In this document: positions 7,088 to 15,732 of the stretch, piece by piece
Layout of the letters: each line of letters starts with the position of its first letter
How positions within the stretch are numbered: the first letter of the stretch is position 1
DNA from: Dehalococcoidia bacterium
Lineage (GTDB): Bacteria > Chloroflexota > Dehalococcoidia > Lucifugimonadales > UBA3495
DNA length: 44,227 bases
Assembly (NCBI GenBank): GCA_002724585.1
Contig: PBPE01000033.1
Location: forward strand, 1-44,227
Reading direction: 5' to 3'
The notes under the pieces: model-generated
The model's database searches: none
Told to the model about the DNA's origin: nothing
The model's input: only the letters and a program-made list of their open reading frames with translations
Made by a program: the position numbers and the translations under genes

Positions 7088-7811
7088 ATCAAACCAATGT
7101 GAACAGGACCTCGCAATCAATAATGAATCTGTGCCCTCTACTGTTGGCGCAGTTATTGTCGCTGGCGGCCAAAGCACGAGAATGAGTGGCCAAGACAAGA
7201 TATTTATAGATCTGTCAGGCAAGCCTCTAATTTCTTATACTATCCTGCCATTTCAGAAATCTCACGAAATAAAGGAGATAGTGTTAATACTACCTTTACA
7301 GTCTGTAGCAAAAGGAGAAGAGCTTGTTTCACAGCATAAATTCGACAAAGTCAGTGGAGTTTACGCTGGAGGAAATACTAGACAAGAGTCTGTCAGAATC
7401 GGATTGAAATCACTAAATTCATGTGATTGGGTCCTAATACACGACGGTGCGAGGCCATGCGTAAATAGATCTCTAATCAGTGAAGGAATAAAAACAGCCA
7501 AACTAAAAGGGTCCGCTGTAGCGAGCGTACCAGTCACGGATACCATAAAGGTTATATCCGAAGACAGGATTATTCAGGAAACTCCCCCTAGGGATCGCTT
7601 ATGGGCATCGCAAACACCCCAGATTTTCGAATACCTCACCTTAATGGACGCACACGACAGAGCTCCATGTTCTTTCACAGATGACTCATCTCTTCTTGAA
7701 CACCTAGGGTACAATATCACGGTATTTGAAGGCTCCTATTCCAATATTAAGGTCACTACACCAGTTGATATACCCATTGTAGAGTCTATCCTGAAATCCC
7801 AAGATGAATAG
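6999..7811 (+). CDS. ispD: 2-C-methyl-D-erythritol 4-phosphate cytidylyltransferase
   Basis: Third enzyme of the MEP isoprenoid pathway; transfers CMP from CTP to methylerythritol phosphate. Visible motifs are 'VIVAGGQSTRM...DK' (CTP-binding loop), 'VLIHDGARPCV', 'VPVTDTIK' and 'LWASQTPQIF', ending with 'VTTPVDIPI'. The start is uncertain. The catalytic domain begins near base 7140, and a GTG at 7131 would give a minimal protein without a Shine-Dalgarno. The ATG at 6999 follows GGAGG by 8 bases but lies inside yacL and adds about 44 nonconserved residues. I report 6999; the track's TTG at 6981 precedes the Shine-Dalgarno. It is six bases from ispF. Confidence 0.85.
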   Translation: MSTHLHTSPSPEYYKQEQDGSFLLTQPENKSNQCEQDLAINNESVPSTVGAVIVAGGQSTRMSGQDKIFIDLSGKPLISYTILPFQKSHEIKEIVLILPLQSVAKGEELVSQHKFDKVSGVYAGGNTRQESVRIGLKSLNSCDWVLIHDGARPCVNRSLISEGIKTAKLKGSAVASVPVTDTIKVISEDRIIQETPPRDRLWASQTPQIFEYLTLMDAHDRAPCSFTDDSSLLEHLGYNITVFEGSYSNIKVTTPVDIPIVESILKSQDE

Positions 7812-7816
7812 ATTTA

Positions 7817-8311
7817 ATGGAAAACATTGTGCAAGATATTTTTAGGGTCGGAATTGGTTTTGACGCCCATCCACTCAGCAAAGACCGAAAGTTAATTATC
7901 GGGGGTGTAACTGTCCCCAACGATACCGGACTTGAAGGCCACAGTGACGGAGATGTTCTAATTCACTCCATCATTGACGCCATACTAGGTGCGAGCAATT
8001 TAGGTGATAAAGGCAGTCATTTTCCATCGACTGATGATGCATATAAAAATATATCAAGTTTGATACTACTCACGAAAACAGCTGATTTACTTACTGATGC
8101 TGATTGGCGGATCTCGAATGTTGATGCTACAATACTCGCGCAAAAACCAAAGCTAGGCACGTTTATAGCCGAAATGCGCGAGCACATAGCTACAGCTTTA
8201 TCAGTATCCTCAGATAAAGTCAGCATAAAAGCTACAACAACGGATTACATGGGATTTATTGGCAGAGAAGAAGGAATCGCATGTTGTTGCATTGTGTCAA
8301 TATCGAGGTAG
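7817..8311 (+). CDS. ispF: 2-C-methyl-D-erythritol 2,4-cyclodiphosphate synthase
   Basis: Fifth enzyme of the MEP pathway; cyclises CDP-methylerythritol phosphate with loss of CMP, normally as a trimer with Zn. The 164-aa length is typical. The Zn ligands are visible in 'GIGFDAHPL' (Asp, His) and 'GHSDGDVLIHSIIDA' (His). The signature continues 'GDKGSHFPSTD', where most homologues have 'DIGxxFPDTD'. The C-terminal 'SIKATTTDYMGFIGREEGI' is the family's CTP/trimer region. It follows ispD by five bases, so the two are probably translated together. The third nucleotide-handling gene, ispE, is not in the window. Confidence 0.95.
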   Translation: MENIVQDIFRVGIGFDAHPLSKDRKLIIGGVTVPNDTGLEGHSDGDVLIHSIIDAILGASNLGDKGSHFPSTDDAYKNISSLILLTKTADLLTDADWRISNVDATILAQKPKLGTFIAEMREHIATALSVSSDKVSIKATTTDYMGFIGREEGIACCCIVSISR

Positions 8312-8384
8312 AATCTTACCGGTTGCCACTCTATAGTTATCTAGATCGGCAAACCACTAATTAAGCAAGCATAAATTACACCAT

Positions 8385-9764
8385 ATGAAACTTTATAACA
8401 CACTGACAGGCACAGAAGAACAATTCGTCCCAGCCAATGGCATGGACGTTAACATGTATGTCTGCGGTGTAACACCATATTCATCCACTCACGTGGGACA
8501 CGCTCTGAGTTATGTCATATTTGATGTACTTAAGAGATATTTGTCTTATTGCGGATACAATGTAAAACATATTCAAAATTTTACTGATGTAGACGACAAA
8601 ATAATACAAAAGTCCCATGACGAAGGGATTACAGAAGATGAATTGGTCACCAGATATATCGGTGATTTTTTTACAACCATGGATGCTCTTAACGTACAAA
8701 GAGCCGATGAGTACCCTCGTGCCACACAGGAAATACCAAGAATCATCGAGACTATAGAAGGACTAATCGACAAGGGTTTCGCTTATCCAGTTGAAGGAGA
8801 CGTATATTTTAGGGTCACTCAAAGTGGTGACTACGGAAAACTGAGTCATAGAACCCTAGATGGAATGATAGCAGGAGCTCGCATCCAAATTGAGGAAAAT
8901 AAAGAAAATCCAATGGACTTTGCGCTATGGAAAGGTGCAAAAACGGGAGAGCCTTCATGGGAGAGCCCGTGGGGTCCAGGCAGACCAGGATGGCACATTG
9001 AATGTACTACCATGTCGATTGATAATCTGGGAGCCTCTATAGACATTCACGGCGGCGGTCAGGATCTGATATTTCCACACCATGAAAATGAAATCGCCCA
9101 AAGTGAAGCCTATACTGGTGTCAAACCTTTTTCACGATATTGGATCCACAATGGTTTACTGCAATTCGGGCAAGACAAGATGAGTAAATCAATTGGAAAC
9201 CTAGTATCCGTAGAAGAAGCTCTTACTCATTACAGCGCTGATACCCTCCGAGTGTATTTTTTGAGTTCCCATTATAGGAGCCCCTTAACTTACAGCGACG
9301 AGGGCGCACTAGCCATTGAAAGAAGTATCGATAGGTTTCACTACGCACTATCACTACCGCACTCAGATGGCCCGCCACTTGACTACAGCGAATACGAATC
9401 CAGATTCAAACAAGCTATGGAGGATGATATGAACACTCCTCAGGCCATAGCATCATTGTTCGATCTCGCCCGTGAAATCAATCGATCGCAACCCAACGGA
9501 ATAGATGTGACACAAGCCCAAGACACACTTCGAAATCTAGGTGGTATTCTCGGATTGACATTCGCATCTAAACAAGTAAATGATTCAACTGATGTAGGTG
9601 CAGGGGCATTTATACAAATGCTCCTTGATATCAGAAATGAGCTACGCTCGAACAAGCAATATGACTTATCCGATAAGATACGGGACATGCTAGTCGAGAA
9701 TGGGGTGCAAATTGAGGATACGGCAGAGGGCGCCCAGTGGAGTTACACAGTTAGTCGAGATTAA
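8385..9764 (+). CDS. cysS: Cysteinyl-tRNA synthetase
   Basis: Class I aminoacyl-tRNA synthetase charging tRNA-Cys. At 459 aa it is normal length. The N-terminus 'KLYNTLTGTEEQF' is typical, followed by the Zn Cys in 'MYVCGVTPY', the HIGH-type motif 'THVGHA' (about residue 35), 'PGWHIECTTMS' with another Zn Cys, 'HHENEIAQS' with a Zn His, and the signature 'KMSKSIGN'. The C-terminal helical anticodon-binding (DALR-type) region is complete. It lies 73 bases after ispF on the same strand, in the conserved yacL-ispD-ispF-cysS order. Confidence 0.96.
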   Translation: MKLYNTLTGTEEQFVPANGMDVNMYVCGVTPYSSTHVGHALSYVIFDVLKRYLSYCGYNVKHIQNFTDVDDKIIQKSHDEGITEDELVTRYIGDFFTTMDALNVQRADEYPRATQEIPRIIETIEGLIDKGFAYPVEGDVYFRVTQSGDYGKLSHRTLDGMIAGARIQIEENKENPMDFALWKGAKTGEPSWESPWGPGRPGWHIECTTMSIDNLGASIDIHGGGQDLIFPHHENEIAQSEAYTGVKPFSRYWIHNGLLQFGQDKMSKSIGNLVSVEEALTHYSADTLRVYFLSSHYRSPLTYSDEGALAIERSIDRFHYALSLPHSDGPPLDYSEYESRFKQAMEDDMNTPQAIASLFDLAREINRSQPNGIDVTQAQDTLRNLGGILGLTFASKQVNDSTDVGAGAFIQMLLDIRNELRSNKQYDLSDKIRDMLVENGVQIEDTAEGAQWSYTVSRD

Positions 9765-9875
9765 CACTGTAGCGATACGTCCCTACGGACAAGTTTCCCA
9801 AAGCCTCCAAAATAGACCAGACAAAAGGCTTCACCGCAACAGCTAAGCCATAACAAGTATTAACATTACATCATT

Positions 9876-11264
9876 ATGAATAATAAAACTCTGGTAGATT
9901 CCCTAATAACTATCTTAGGTAAAGATAGGGTATTAACTCAGAATGCAGATCTCGACAGATATTCCACAGATGCCTTAACACCATTTCGTAGCTTTGGCAT
10001 AACTCACCTTTTTGATCAACTCGCCGATGTTGTTGTCATACCACAGACCGTTGATCATATCTTAGAGATTGTAAAGATCGCTAACGAAAGCCACACTCCA
10101 ATCATTCCCTACGGCAGTGGCACAGGTGTCATGGGGGCTGTCATGCCATTAAAATCCGGAATTATCTTAGATACCAGAAATCTAAACTCCATTATCAATA
10201 TTAATACACAAGATCGCACCGCCACGGTTGAGTCGGGATTAATTATTGAAAGCCTAGACATAGAGTTAGAAAAGTACAGTTTTAGTGCGGGTCACGATCC
10301 TTATAGCCATCCGATCGCGACAATAGGTGGTGCAATATCTACAAACGGTGTCGGTTATAAAGCAGGATCGTATGGTTCTATGGGTGAACAGGTGGTATCC
10401 ATTGAGGCAGTCCTGCCGTCAGGAAAATTAATCACTACAAAATCGGTGCCAAAATATTCTTCAGGTCCGAATTTCAATCATTTGTTCATAGGTACAGAAG
10501 GCGTATTTGGAATAATCACTAAGGCTACAATCAAAATATTTCCGATACCCGAGTCAAGAATATTTTCTACTTGGGCATTCAATTCTTTCGAAGATGGATT
10601 TATGGCATGCTCGAAACTACATGCATTAGGAATCCGACCCACCTTGATGGACTTAACTCAAGAAAACGACACAACACTCTTATATCTCCTCCATGAGGGA
10701 TACGTAGAAGGAGTTTATGCACAAAAAACTCGAACTGACTCTATATTGCCAGATTTTGGCGGGCGTAATATCGGGACTACAAAAACAGAAGAGTACTGGA
10801 ATAAACGGCATGATTCTGCCCTAAATTATAAGAAGCAAGCTTTAGCGCAAACGCGAACCGTGAAATGGAACCGATCTTCAAATAGGTTGTTCGACTATCT
10901 TCACATATGCCTGCCGATATCTAAGGTGCTCGAATATAAACAGGAATGTGAAACGATATTAGCCTCTAGTAATTTCAAAGTTGTTGAATACGCTATTTGG
11001 AGCAGACCTGAGATGTTCTCTCTCATGATAGAACCAAAACAATCCCAATCTTCGGCTTCTAAAGAAGAACTATCAGTTATAGTGGAGAAGATACTTCGGC
11101 TAGCGCAGAATTTTGGGGGCATAATGGAATATTGTCATGGGCCAGGAACAAAATTGAACCACTTAGTGCAAGAGGACATGGGAAGCGCTCACGACACGTT
11201 GAAAATTCTCAAGTCGAGTATTGATCCAAACAACATAATGAATCCAAGCAAACTCGGCCTTTAG
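9876..11264 (+). CDS. FAD-linked oxidase, GlcD/D-lactate dehydrogenase type
   Basis: 462-aa flavoprotein of the FAD_binding_4 / FAD-oxidase_C family (glycolate oxidase GlcD, D-lactate or D-2-hydroxyglutarate dehydrogenases). The N-terminal FAD domain shows 'IIPYGSGTGVMGAVMPLKSG' (about 72-91), 'ATVESGLIIESLD', 'GGAISTNGVGYKAGSYGSMGEQV' and 'FIGTEGVFGIITKATIKI'. The C-terminus has 'GGIMEYCHGPGTKLNHL' and the typical end 'LKSSIDPNNIMNPSKLGL'. Substrate is presumably a 2-hydroxyacid; which one cannot be read from the sequence. There is no adjacent GlcE/GlcF subunit, so it is probably stand-alone. About 110 bases separate it from cysS. Confidence 0.88.
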   Translation: MNNKTLVDSLITILGKDRVLTQNADLDRYSTDALTPFRSFGITHLFDQLADVVVIPQTVDHILEIVKIANESHTPIIPYGSGTGVMGAVMPLKSGIILDTRNLNSIININTQDRTATVESGLIIESLDIELEKYSFSAGHDPYSHPIATIGGAISTNGVGYKAGSYGSMGEQVVSIEAVLPSGKLITTKSVPKYSSGPNFNHLFIGTEGVFGIITKATIKIFPIPESRIFSTWAFNSFEDGFMACSKLHALGIRPTLMDLTQENDTTLLYLLHEGYVEGVYAQKTRTDSILPDFGGRNIGTTKTEEYWNKRHDSALNYKKQALAQTRTVKWNRSSNRLFDYLHICLPISKVLEYKQECETILASSNFKVVEYAIWSRPEMFSLMIEPKQSQSSASKEELSVIVEKILRLAQNFGGIMEYCHGPGTKLNHLVQEDMGSAHDTLKILKSSIDPNNIMNPSKLGL

Positions 11265-11384
11265 ACTTCCTATTGAATTACACTATCCTATCCAAATAAA
11301 CATCTCCACATCTGCAGGCAAATGAAAGCGCACATTGGAATGCTAACATTCTGTGAATTAATAATAATCTAGTATTAATATGGC

Positions 11385-11414
11385 TTGACATGATACATCT
11401 GGTTACAGTATATT
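11385..11414 (+). promoter_or_regulatory. Strong sigma-70-type promoter
   Basis: A perfect TTGACA (-35) is followed after 18 bases by TATATT (-10, 5/6). It lies in an AT-rich 250-base intergenic stretch. The predicted transcript has a leader of about 95 bases before the small ORF at 11516, which is preceded by AAGGAGGT. Confidence 0.6.
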
Positions 11415-11515
11415 ATATATAGCAATTATATATCACCTTAAGTATTACATTATCAGATGAACTGAGGTGCGATACTAATTGCGACAAATATTAAGGAGGT
11501 TCAAAGAAACCTACT

Positions 11516-11686
11516 GTGAGTACTTCAGGAGAAGAAACCGATTTAGGAATCCTACCAAAACTCGGGCATCAGATTGCCCTAATATATGACCTGTTATCCG
11601 GTCCACCGATGACCGAGCAGCAGCGAATAAACAGAGCCCTCACTGAGAGCGATACAATACGAAAATGGGAACGGTTTAGCATATAG
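11516..11686 (+). CDS. Unrecognised 56-aa small protein
   Basis: Not in the ORF track. A GTG start opens a 56-codon frame ending at TAG 11684-11686. The peptide begins 'MSTSGEETDLGILPKLGH' and ends 'TIRKWERFSI'. It is soluble and mixed-charge, with a hydrophobic centre 'QIALIYDLLSGPPM'. Support comes from a strong promoter, a full AAGGAGGT Shine-Dalgarno (although 15 bases from the GTG, longer than usual) and a perfect terminator right after the stop. I do not recognise the family. Another reading is that the Shine-Dalgarno serves a start I have not identified. Confidence 0.5.
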   Translation: MSTSGEETDLGILPKLGHQIALIYDLLSGPPMTEQQRINRALTESDTIRKWERFSI

Positions 11687-11690
11687 CAAT

Positions 11691-11730
11691 AAATAAAGAA
11701 GCCCCTGAAAATTCAGGGGCTTCTTTATTT
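11691..11730. terminator. Bidirectional terminator, perfect 40-base palindrome
   Basis: Arms of 19 bases around AA, with core GAAGCCCCTGAA/TTCAGGGGCTTC and outer AAATAAA/TTTATTT. It lies between the plus-strand small ORF and the minus-strand ornithine cyclodeaminase-like gene and can serve both. Confidence 0.9.
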
Positions 11731-11749
11731 AGCAGACAGCATCTTTTGA

Positions 11750-12709
11750 TTAAAATGGCAATTCTAACCCAACGCCCTGCTCAATAGCTTTTTTGTATAC
11801 CAATTGCGCTGCCGCTATATCTTCCAACCCTATTCCCATGGACTCAAATAACGTAATCGAATCATTGGACGCACGTGCTTTGATTCTCCCACCAACAACA
11901 TCCTGCAGTTCAGCAACCATATTCCACCTAAAACTACCTCTTGCTTCCAACCATAGCAAATCACCACATTCCAGCTTAGCTTGTTCTAGGCTGTCAACTA
12001 CAATTAGGTCAGAGCGTTTCATAGTATCTTCATCTATTTCGCGTCTAAGCCAGTGATTACCGCCAGCGGCATTAACGTGGCACCCAGCAGCTAGGTCTTT
12101 TCCTTCGAAAACTGGATCTCGAGCAGACGTTATAGTAACTACTATGTCAGCATCGGAAACACATTCCTGCGGATTATCAACTGCTTCTACAGTCAATTCT
12201 AATCTCTCGCTCATCTGTGTAGCGAAGTTATTACGTCGTTCTTCACGCCTGCTATAAACTTTTGCATTCTGAATGTTACAGGCACAACAAATCGCCTCAA
12301 GTTGTGTACGTGCTTGAAAACCTGACCCGAATATCGCAACCGTACTCGCCTCTTTCTTAGCCATGTACTTGCTTGCCAATCCTGACGCGGCGCCAGTCCT
12401 GATCTGCCCCAAACGACCTGATTCCATACACGCCAAGAGCTTTCCAGACTCGTAGTCATATAACATTACAATGAATTTACTACCATCAGGTCCGGCAAAA
12501 GACGGATATGCTTTATATCCAAACACCTGATGGGCTTCGTCTGCTGCAGCCATAAAATGGAAAAATCCATTTGGCATGCGCATTCTGGACCGTGGTTTGA
12601 TTTCCACAGAACCCGAGCCAGCATGTTTAAAAGATTCTTCTAGCGCAGTAATGCATTCATCCATAGGTAGCAACTGAGCCACTTCGCGTTCATTCAAAAA
12701 CAGGGCCAT
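11750..12709 (-). CDS. Ornithine cyclodeaminase / mu-crystallin family protein
   Basis: 319-aa NAD(P)-dependent protein of the OCD/mu-crystallin family, which includes ornithine cyclodeaminase, alanine dehydrogenase and ketimine/pyrroline reductases. Visible features are 'MALFLNEREVAQLLPMDECI' at the N-terminus, 'TGAASGLASKYMA' near residue 108, the Rossmann loop 'VAIFGSGFQARTQLEAI' (about 125-141), 'DADIVVTITSARDPVFEG' and 'HVNAAGG'. The substrate cannot be assigned. The start has GGAGG six bases upstream of the ATG. It is divergent from the 2-hydroxyacid dehydrogenase, which suggests a shared regulatory region and perhaps a related substrate. Confidence 0.88.
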   Translation of the reverse strand: MALFLNEREVAQLLPMDECITALEESFKHAGSGSVEIKPRSRMRMPNGFFHFMAAADEAHQVFGYKAYPSFAGPDGSKFIVMLYDYESGKLLACMESGRLGQIRTGAASGLASKYMAKKEASTVAIFGSGFQARTQLEAICCACNIQNAKVYSRREERRNNFATQMSERLELTVEAVDNPQECVSDADIVVTITSARDPVFEGKDLAAGCHVNAAGGNHWLRREIDEDTMKRSDLIVVDSLEQAKLECGDLLWLEARGSFRWNMVAELQDVVGGRIKARASNDSITLFESMGIGLEDIAAAQLVYKKAIEQGVGLELPF

Positions 12710-12829
12710 TCAATCCTCCATATATCGAGCAAAATTCCGATCAAGTATAGCATTCGACAGACAACTGGAAAATCGCCAGCATTACTGGTTACAATGGATT
12801 TAAATTCATTTTGCTGGAGGCGAAACATT

Positions 12830-13825
12830 ATGGATAAGCCAAAAGTATTAATAACGCGACAATTATTACCAGAAGTGCTAGACCTTATATCTGAATCCAC
12901 TGACATGGAAGTTTGGCCGGACACATACCCTCCCTCAGCAGAGAAACTCAGAGAACTCCTTGCCGATAAAGAAGGAGTCCTGACAACTATCATGGATCGT
13001 ATAGATGCCGAAGCCCTAGACGCCGCTCCTAAGCTTAAGGTCGTTAGTCAATTAGGAGTTGGGGTGGACCATATTGACATCGCAGAAGCAACCAAAAGAA
13101 ATATTTTAGTTGGAAATACTCCAGGAGTATTGGCAAAAGCAACTGCAGACATAGCATTCGCATTGTTAATGTCTGCAGCACGCCGCGTTTCGGAAGGGGA
13201 TCAATGGGTACGAGAGAAGAAATGGGAACTCGCTTTCCACCCGCTCCACTGGCTCGGAGTTGATGTACATAGTACAACGCTGGGGATCGTCGGACTCGGA
13301 GAAACAGGCCTTGAGATGGTAAAGAGGGCTCAAGGGTTTGACATGGAAGTCATCTATTTTTCCAGGACCCGCAAAGAAGATTTAGAAAGCCAGTATGGTA
13401 TCAAGTATGTTAGCTTCGAAGAGCTCCTCCGAACAGCTGATTTCGTATCTCTTCACGTAGCCTATACTCCTGATACTCATTTCCTTGTAGGCAAATCTCA
13501 ATTAGAAATTATGAAAGACACTGCGATTTTAATAAATGCAGCACGAGGCCCTGTAGTAGACCCTGAAGCGCTTTATGAAGCATTAAATAATAGAACCATT
13601 TATGCGGCAGGGCTCGATGTCACATACCCAGAACCAATATTGCCCACAGACCCACTTCTAACATTAAATAACATAGTCATAACGCCACACATGGGAAGTT
13701 CTGCTATTTCAACCCGAAGAAACACGATGTACATGGCAACCCAAAACATGCTGGCAGGATTAAACGGGCAACAGCTTAAAGCTTGTGTGAACCCATCAAT
13801 TTACCCTGAATTGGGGATATCGTAA
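12830..13825 (+). CDS. D-isomer-specific 2-hydroxyacid dehydrogenase
   Basis: 331-aa NAD-dependent dehydrogenase of the glyoxylate/hydroxypyruvate reductase and phosphoglycerate dehydrogenase family. Visible features are 'VVSQLGVGVDHID' near residue 70, the Rossmann motif 'GIVGLGETGLEMVKRAQGF' (about 148-166), 'LINAARGPVVDPEAL' with the catalytic Arg, 'YPEP' with Glu, and 'TPHMGSSA' with the catalytic His. There is no ACT domain, so serine biosynthesis is less likely. Start chosen at ATG 12830 (MDKPKVLITR), with TGGAGG nine bases upstream; the track start at 12794 precedes this site. The stop directly abuts the 3' end of the opposing tRNA-Ser gene. Confidence 0.9.
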   Translation: MDKPKVLITRQLLPEVLDLISESTDMEVWPDTYPPSAEKLRELLADKEGVLTTIMDRIDAEALDAAPKLKVVSQLGVGVDHIDIAEATKRNILVGNTPGVLAKATADIAFALLMSAARRVSEGDQWVREKKWELAFHPLHWLGVDVHSTTLGIVGLGETGLEMVKRAQGFDMEVIYFSRTRKEDLESQYGIKYVSFEELLRTADFVSLHVAYTPDTHFLVGKSQLEIMKDTAILINAARGPVVDPEALYEALNNRTIYAAGLDVTYPEPILPTDPLLTLNNIVITPHMGSSAISTRRNTMYMATQNMLAGLNGQQLKACVNPSIYPELGIS

Positions 13826-13915
13826 TGGCGGAGAGGGCGGGATTCGAACCCGCGAGAGGCTTGCACCCCTACGCGATTTCCAGTCGCGCCCGTTCGTCCA
13901 CTCCGGCACCTCTCC
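13826..13915 (-). tRNA. tRNA-Ser (GGA anticodon)
   Basis: 90-base class II tRNA on the minus strand. The acceptor stem GGAGAGG pairs with CCTCTCC, followed by a discriminator G and an encoded CCA. The anticodon stem is CGCGA/TCGCG around the loop CTGGAAA, so the anticodon is GGA (13879-13881) and reads UCC/UCU. The TPsiC arm contains GGTTCGAATCC. A long variable arm typical of Ser is present. It is not a tRNA-Sec, whose anticodon would be UCA. Confidence 0.97.
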
Positions 13916-13992
13916 ACATATCCCAAAGACCACTATAACGAACGTGGGGACACCATTATATTATCAGTATATTCGAGTGTCTATCACACCTT

Positions 13993-14042
13993 CACATCAC
14001 ACATCACATATTGACTTTATTTATGCCTATCATTAGCATAAT
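13993..14042 (+). promoter_or_regulatory. Promoter region of the phn-type transporter with heptamer repeats
   Basis: Two head-to-tail copies of CACATCA (13993-13999, 14000-14006), continuing as CATA, lie immediately upstream of a TTGACT -35 (14011-14016). The -10 is less clear (TAGCAT at 14034 or CATAAT at 14037). The repeat layout recalls direct-repeat operators such as Pho boxes but matches no consensus I can name. Confidence 0.4.
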
Positions 14043-14071
14043 TTATATCTAATATTAAGGGAGCCACTGAA

Positions 14072-14965
14072 GTGGGGAAAAAATACCTTGGAATTATCCT
14101 AGTTATACCGTTTTTAATCATTCTTGCGATTTCTTCGATATCATGCGCTAGTGACGACACACCTGTATTAAAAATAGGCGGCATTCCTGATCAAGACGCC
14201 GCCAGGCTAGCAAGAAGATATGAAGATTTCTCCAAGTATTTATCAGATCAGCTCCAAGTCCAAGTGGAATATGTACCTAGCATTAATTATGCAGCAGTAG
14301 TAACAGCGTTTACACAAAACGAATTACAGGTGGCATTCTTTGGGGGCCTTACGGGAGTCCAAGCACGCCTGCAAAACCCTGGAGCCGTCGCTATAGTACA
14401 GAGGGTAAACGACGCTAAGTTCAATTCCATATTTGTAGCTAATCCAGATCTTGAACTAACATCTCTAGAAGATCTGAATACTGCATCAAAAGATCTTACT
14501 ATTACTTTCGGTAGCGAAAGCTCAACATCGGGACATTTATGGCCTCGACATTTTCTCGAGGAAGCTGGAATAGATCCAGCAGTAGCCTTTAAATCAGATC
14601 CTAATTTTTCTGGGTCACACGATCTTACATGGAAATTAGTGGAAGGCGGGTCATTCGACATTGGAGCTCTCAGTGAATCTGTATGGAAAAGAGCTAAGGA
14701 AACCGGCAAAGCAGACCTTTCAAAAGTTGAAGAGTTCTATATAACTCCGGATTACTTTAACTATAACTGGACTGTTCGGCCTGGACTAGACAAGATATAC
14801 GGGCAAGGCTTTACCAACAATATTAGAAAAGCCTTGTTAAATTTGAACATGGAAGAACACTCTGAGATTTTGGAGTTATTCAGTACGGACCAGTTTATCG
14901 AAACTAATAACTCCAATTACACAGCCATACAAGAAGTTGCTGAAAATCTAGGTATCATAAAGTAG
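14072..14965 (+). CDS. Phosphonate/phosphate-type ABC transporter substrate-binding protein
   Basis: 297-aa periplasmic-binding protein of the PhnD family (PF12974 type). The N-terminus is a signal sequence with a hydrophobic core and a Cys after 'SSIS' (residue 26), probably a lipoprotein although the lipobox is weak. The body shows 'LARRYEDFSKYLSDQL', 'YAAVVTAFTQNELQVAFFGGLTG' and 'FGSESSTSGHLWPRHFL', which correspond to PhnD oxyanion-binding regions. Ligand could be phosphonate, phosphite or phosphate. GTG start with AGGGAG eight bases upstream. The stop overlaps the GTG of the ATPase gene by one base, so this is the first gene of a four-gene operon. No C-P lyase or phosphonatase genes are nearby. 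Confidence 0.85.
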   Translation: MGKKYLGIILVIPFLIILAISSISCASDDTPVLKIGGIPDQDAARLARRYEDFSKYLSDQLQVQVEYVPSINYAAVVTAFTQNELQVAFFGGLTGVQARLQNPGAVAIVQRVNDAKFNSIFVANPDLELTSLEDLNTASKDLTITFGSESSTSGHLWPRHFLEEAGIDPAVAFKSDPNFSGSHDLTWKLVEGGSFDIGALSESVWKRAKETGKADLSKVEEFYITPDYFNYNWTVRPGLDKIYGQGFTNNIRKALLNLNMEEHSEILELFSTDQFIETNNSNYTAIQEVAENLGIIK

Positions 14966-15732
14966 TGATCGAATCGAAAGCGCGTCCAGCAGTATCTTTA
15001 AACTCCGTTCACAAACGCTACGGTACTACTGACGCTCTAATCGATATCAACTTATCCGTCGAACCAGGAGAGGTAGTTGCATTAGTTGGACCGAGCGGCA
15101 GCGGAAAGACTACTCTCCTGAACACCATCTGCGGACTGACAATCCCAGACTCTGGTGAAATTTCTATATCCGGACAATCTCTCACTAACATAAAACACCG
15201 GAAGACACTGGCCACATTAGTTGGAATAGTAAGCCAACAATACGGCCTTATCCCCACCCTGCCTGTCGTTCAGAATGTCCTAGCCGGCAAATTAGGGTCA
15301 TGGACCAACCTCAAATCTGTTCTGTCATTAATATGGCCTCAAGACCGGAAACAAGCATCATCAATCTTATCTTCCTTAGGGCTAGATGAAAAAATAAACG
15401 AACGCACTTCCCATCTTTCTGGAGGTGAACAACAGCGAGTAGCCGTCGCAAGAGTTTTAATTCAATCTCCCGATGTAATTTTGGCGGATGAACCAGTAGC
15501 ATCCTTGGACCCGGCCTTAGCAGAATCTGTCATGGGCCTGTTGTCACGAATCACTCAAGTCGATAACAAAACACTGATTTTAAGCTCACATTCTCCATAT
15601 TTAATACAAACCTACTGCTCAAGGATAATCGGCATCCGTCAAGGAAGAATAATATTTGACATGCCCATATCCGAAATAAACGACGACATATTCCACGATT
15701 TGTACGAAACTAATCAGATTTTACAGAGATGA
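14965..15732 (+). CDS. ABC transporter ATP-binding protein, PhnC type
   Basis: 255-aa ATPase energising the importer. Visible motifs are Walker A 'GPSGSGKTT' (about residues 37-45), Q-loop 'GIVSQQYGLIPTLPVVQNVLAG', signature 'LSGGEQQRVAVARVL', Walker B 'VILADEP', and the H-loop His in 'LILSSHSPY'. The 'QNVLAGKLG' stretch is characteristic of PhnC. GTG start overlapping the previous stop. Its own stop is followed at once by the permease reading frame. Confidence 0.92.
   Translation: MIESKARPAVSLNSVHKRYGTTDALIDINLSVEPGEVVALVGPSGSGKTTLLNTICGLTIPDSGEISISGQSLTNIKHRKTLATLVGIVSQQYGLIPTLPVVQNVLAGKLGSWTNLKSVLSLIWPQDRKQASSILSSLGLDEKINERTSHLSGGEQQRVAVARVLIQSPDVILADEPVASLDPALAESVMGLLSRITQVDNKTLILSSHSPYLIQTYCSRIIGIRQGRIIFDMPISEINDDIFHDLYETNQILQR

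Noticed and set aside
13826-13915. tRNA-Sec
   Set aside because: The long variable arm is shared with Ser, but the anticodon is GGA, not UCA, and the acceptor stem has the ordinary 7 bp.
13916-14071. tRNA-adjacent integration site
   Set aside because: The tRNA 3' end abuts the stop of a normal housekeeping-type gene; no integrase and no repeated tRNA 3' fragment are found in the window.
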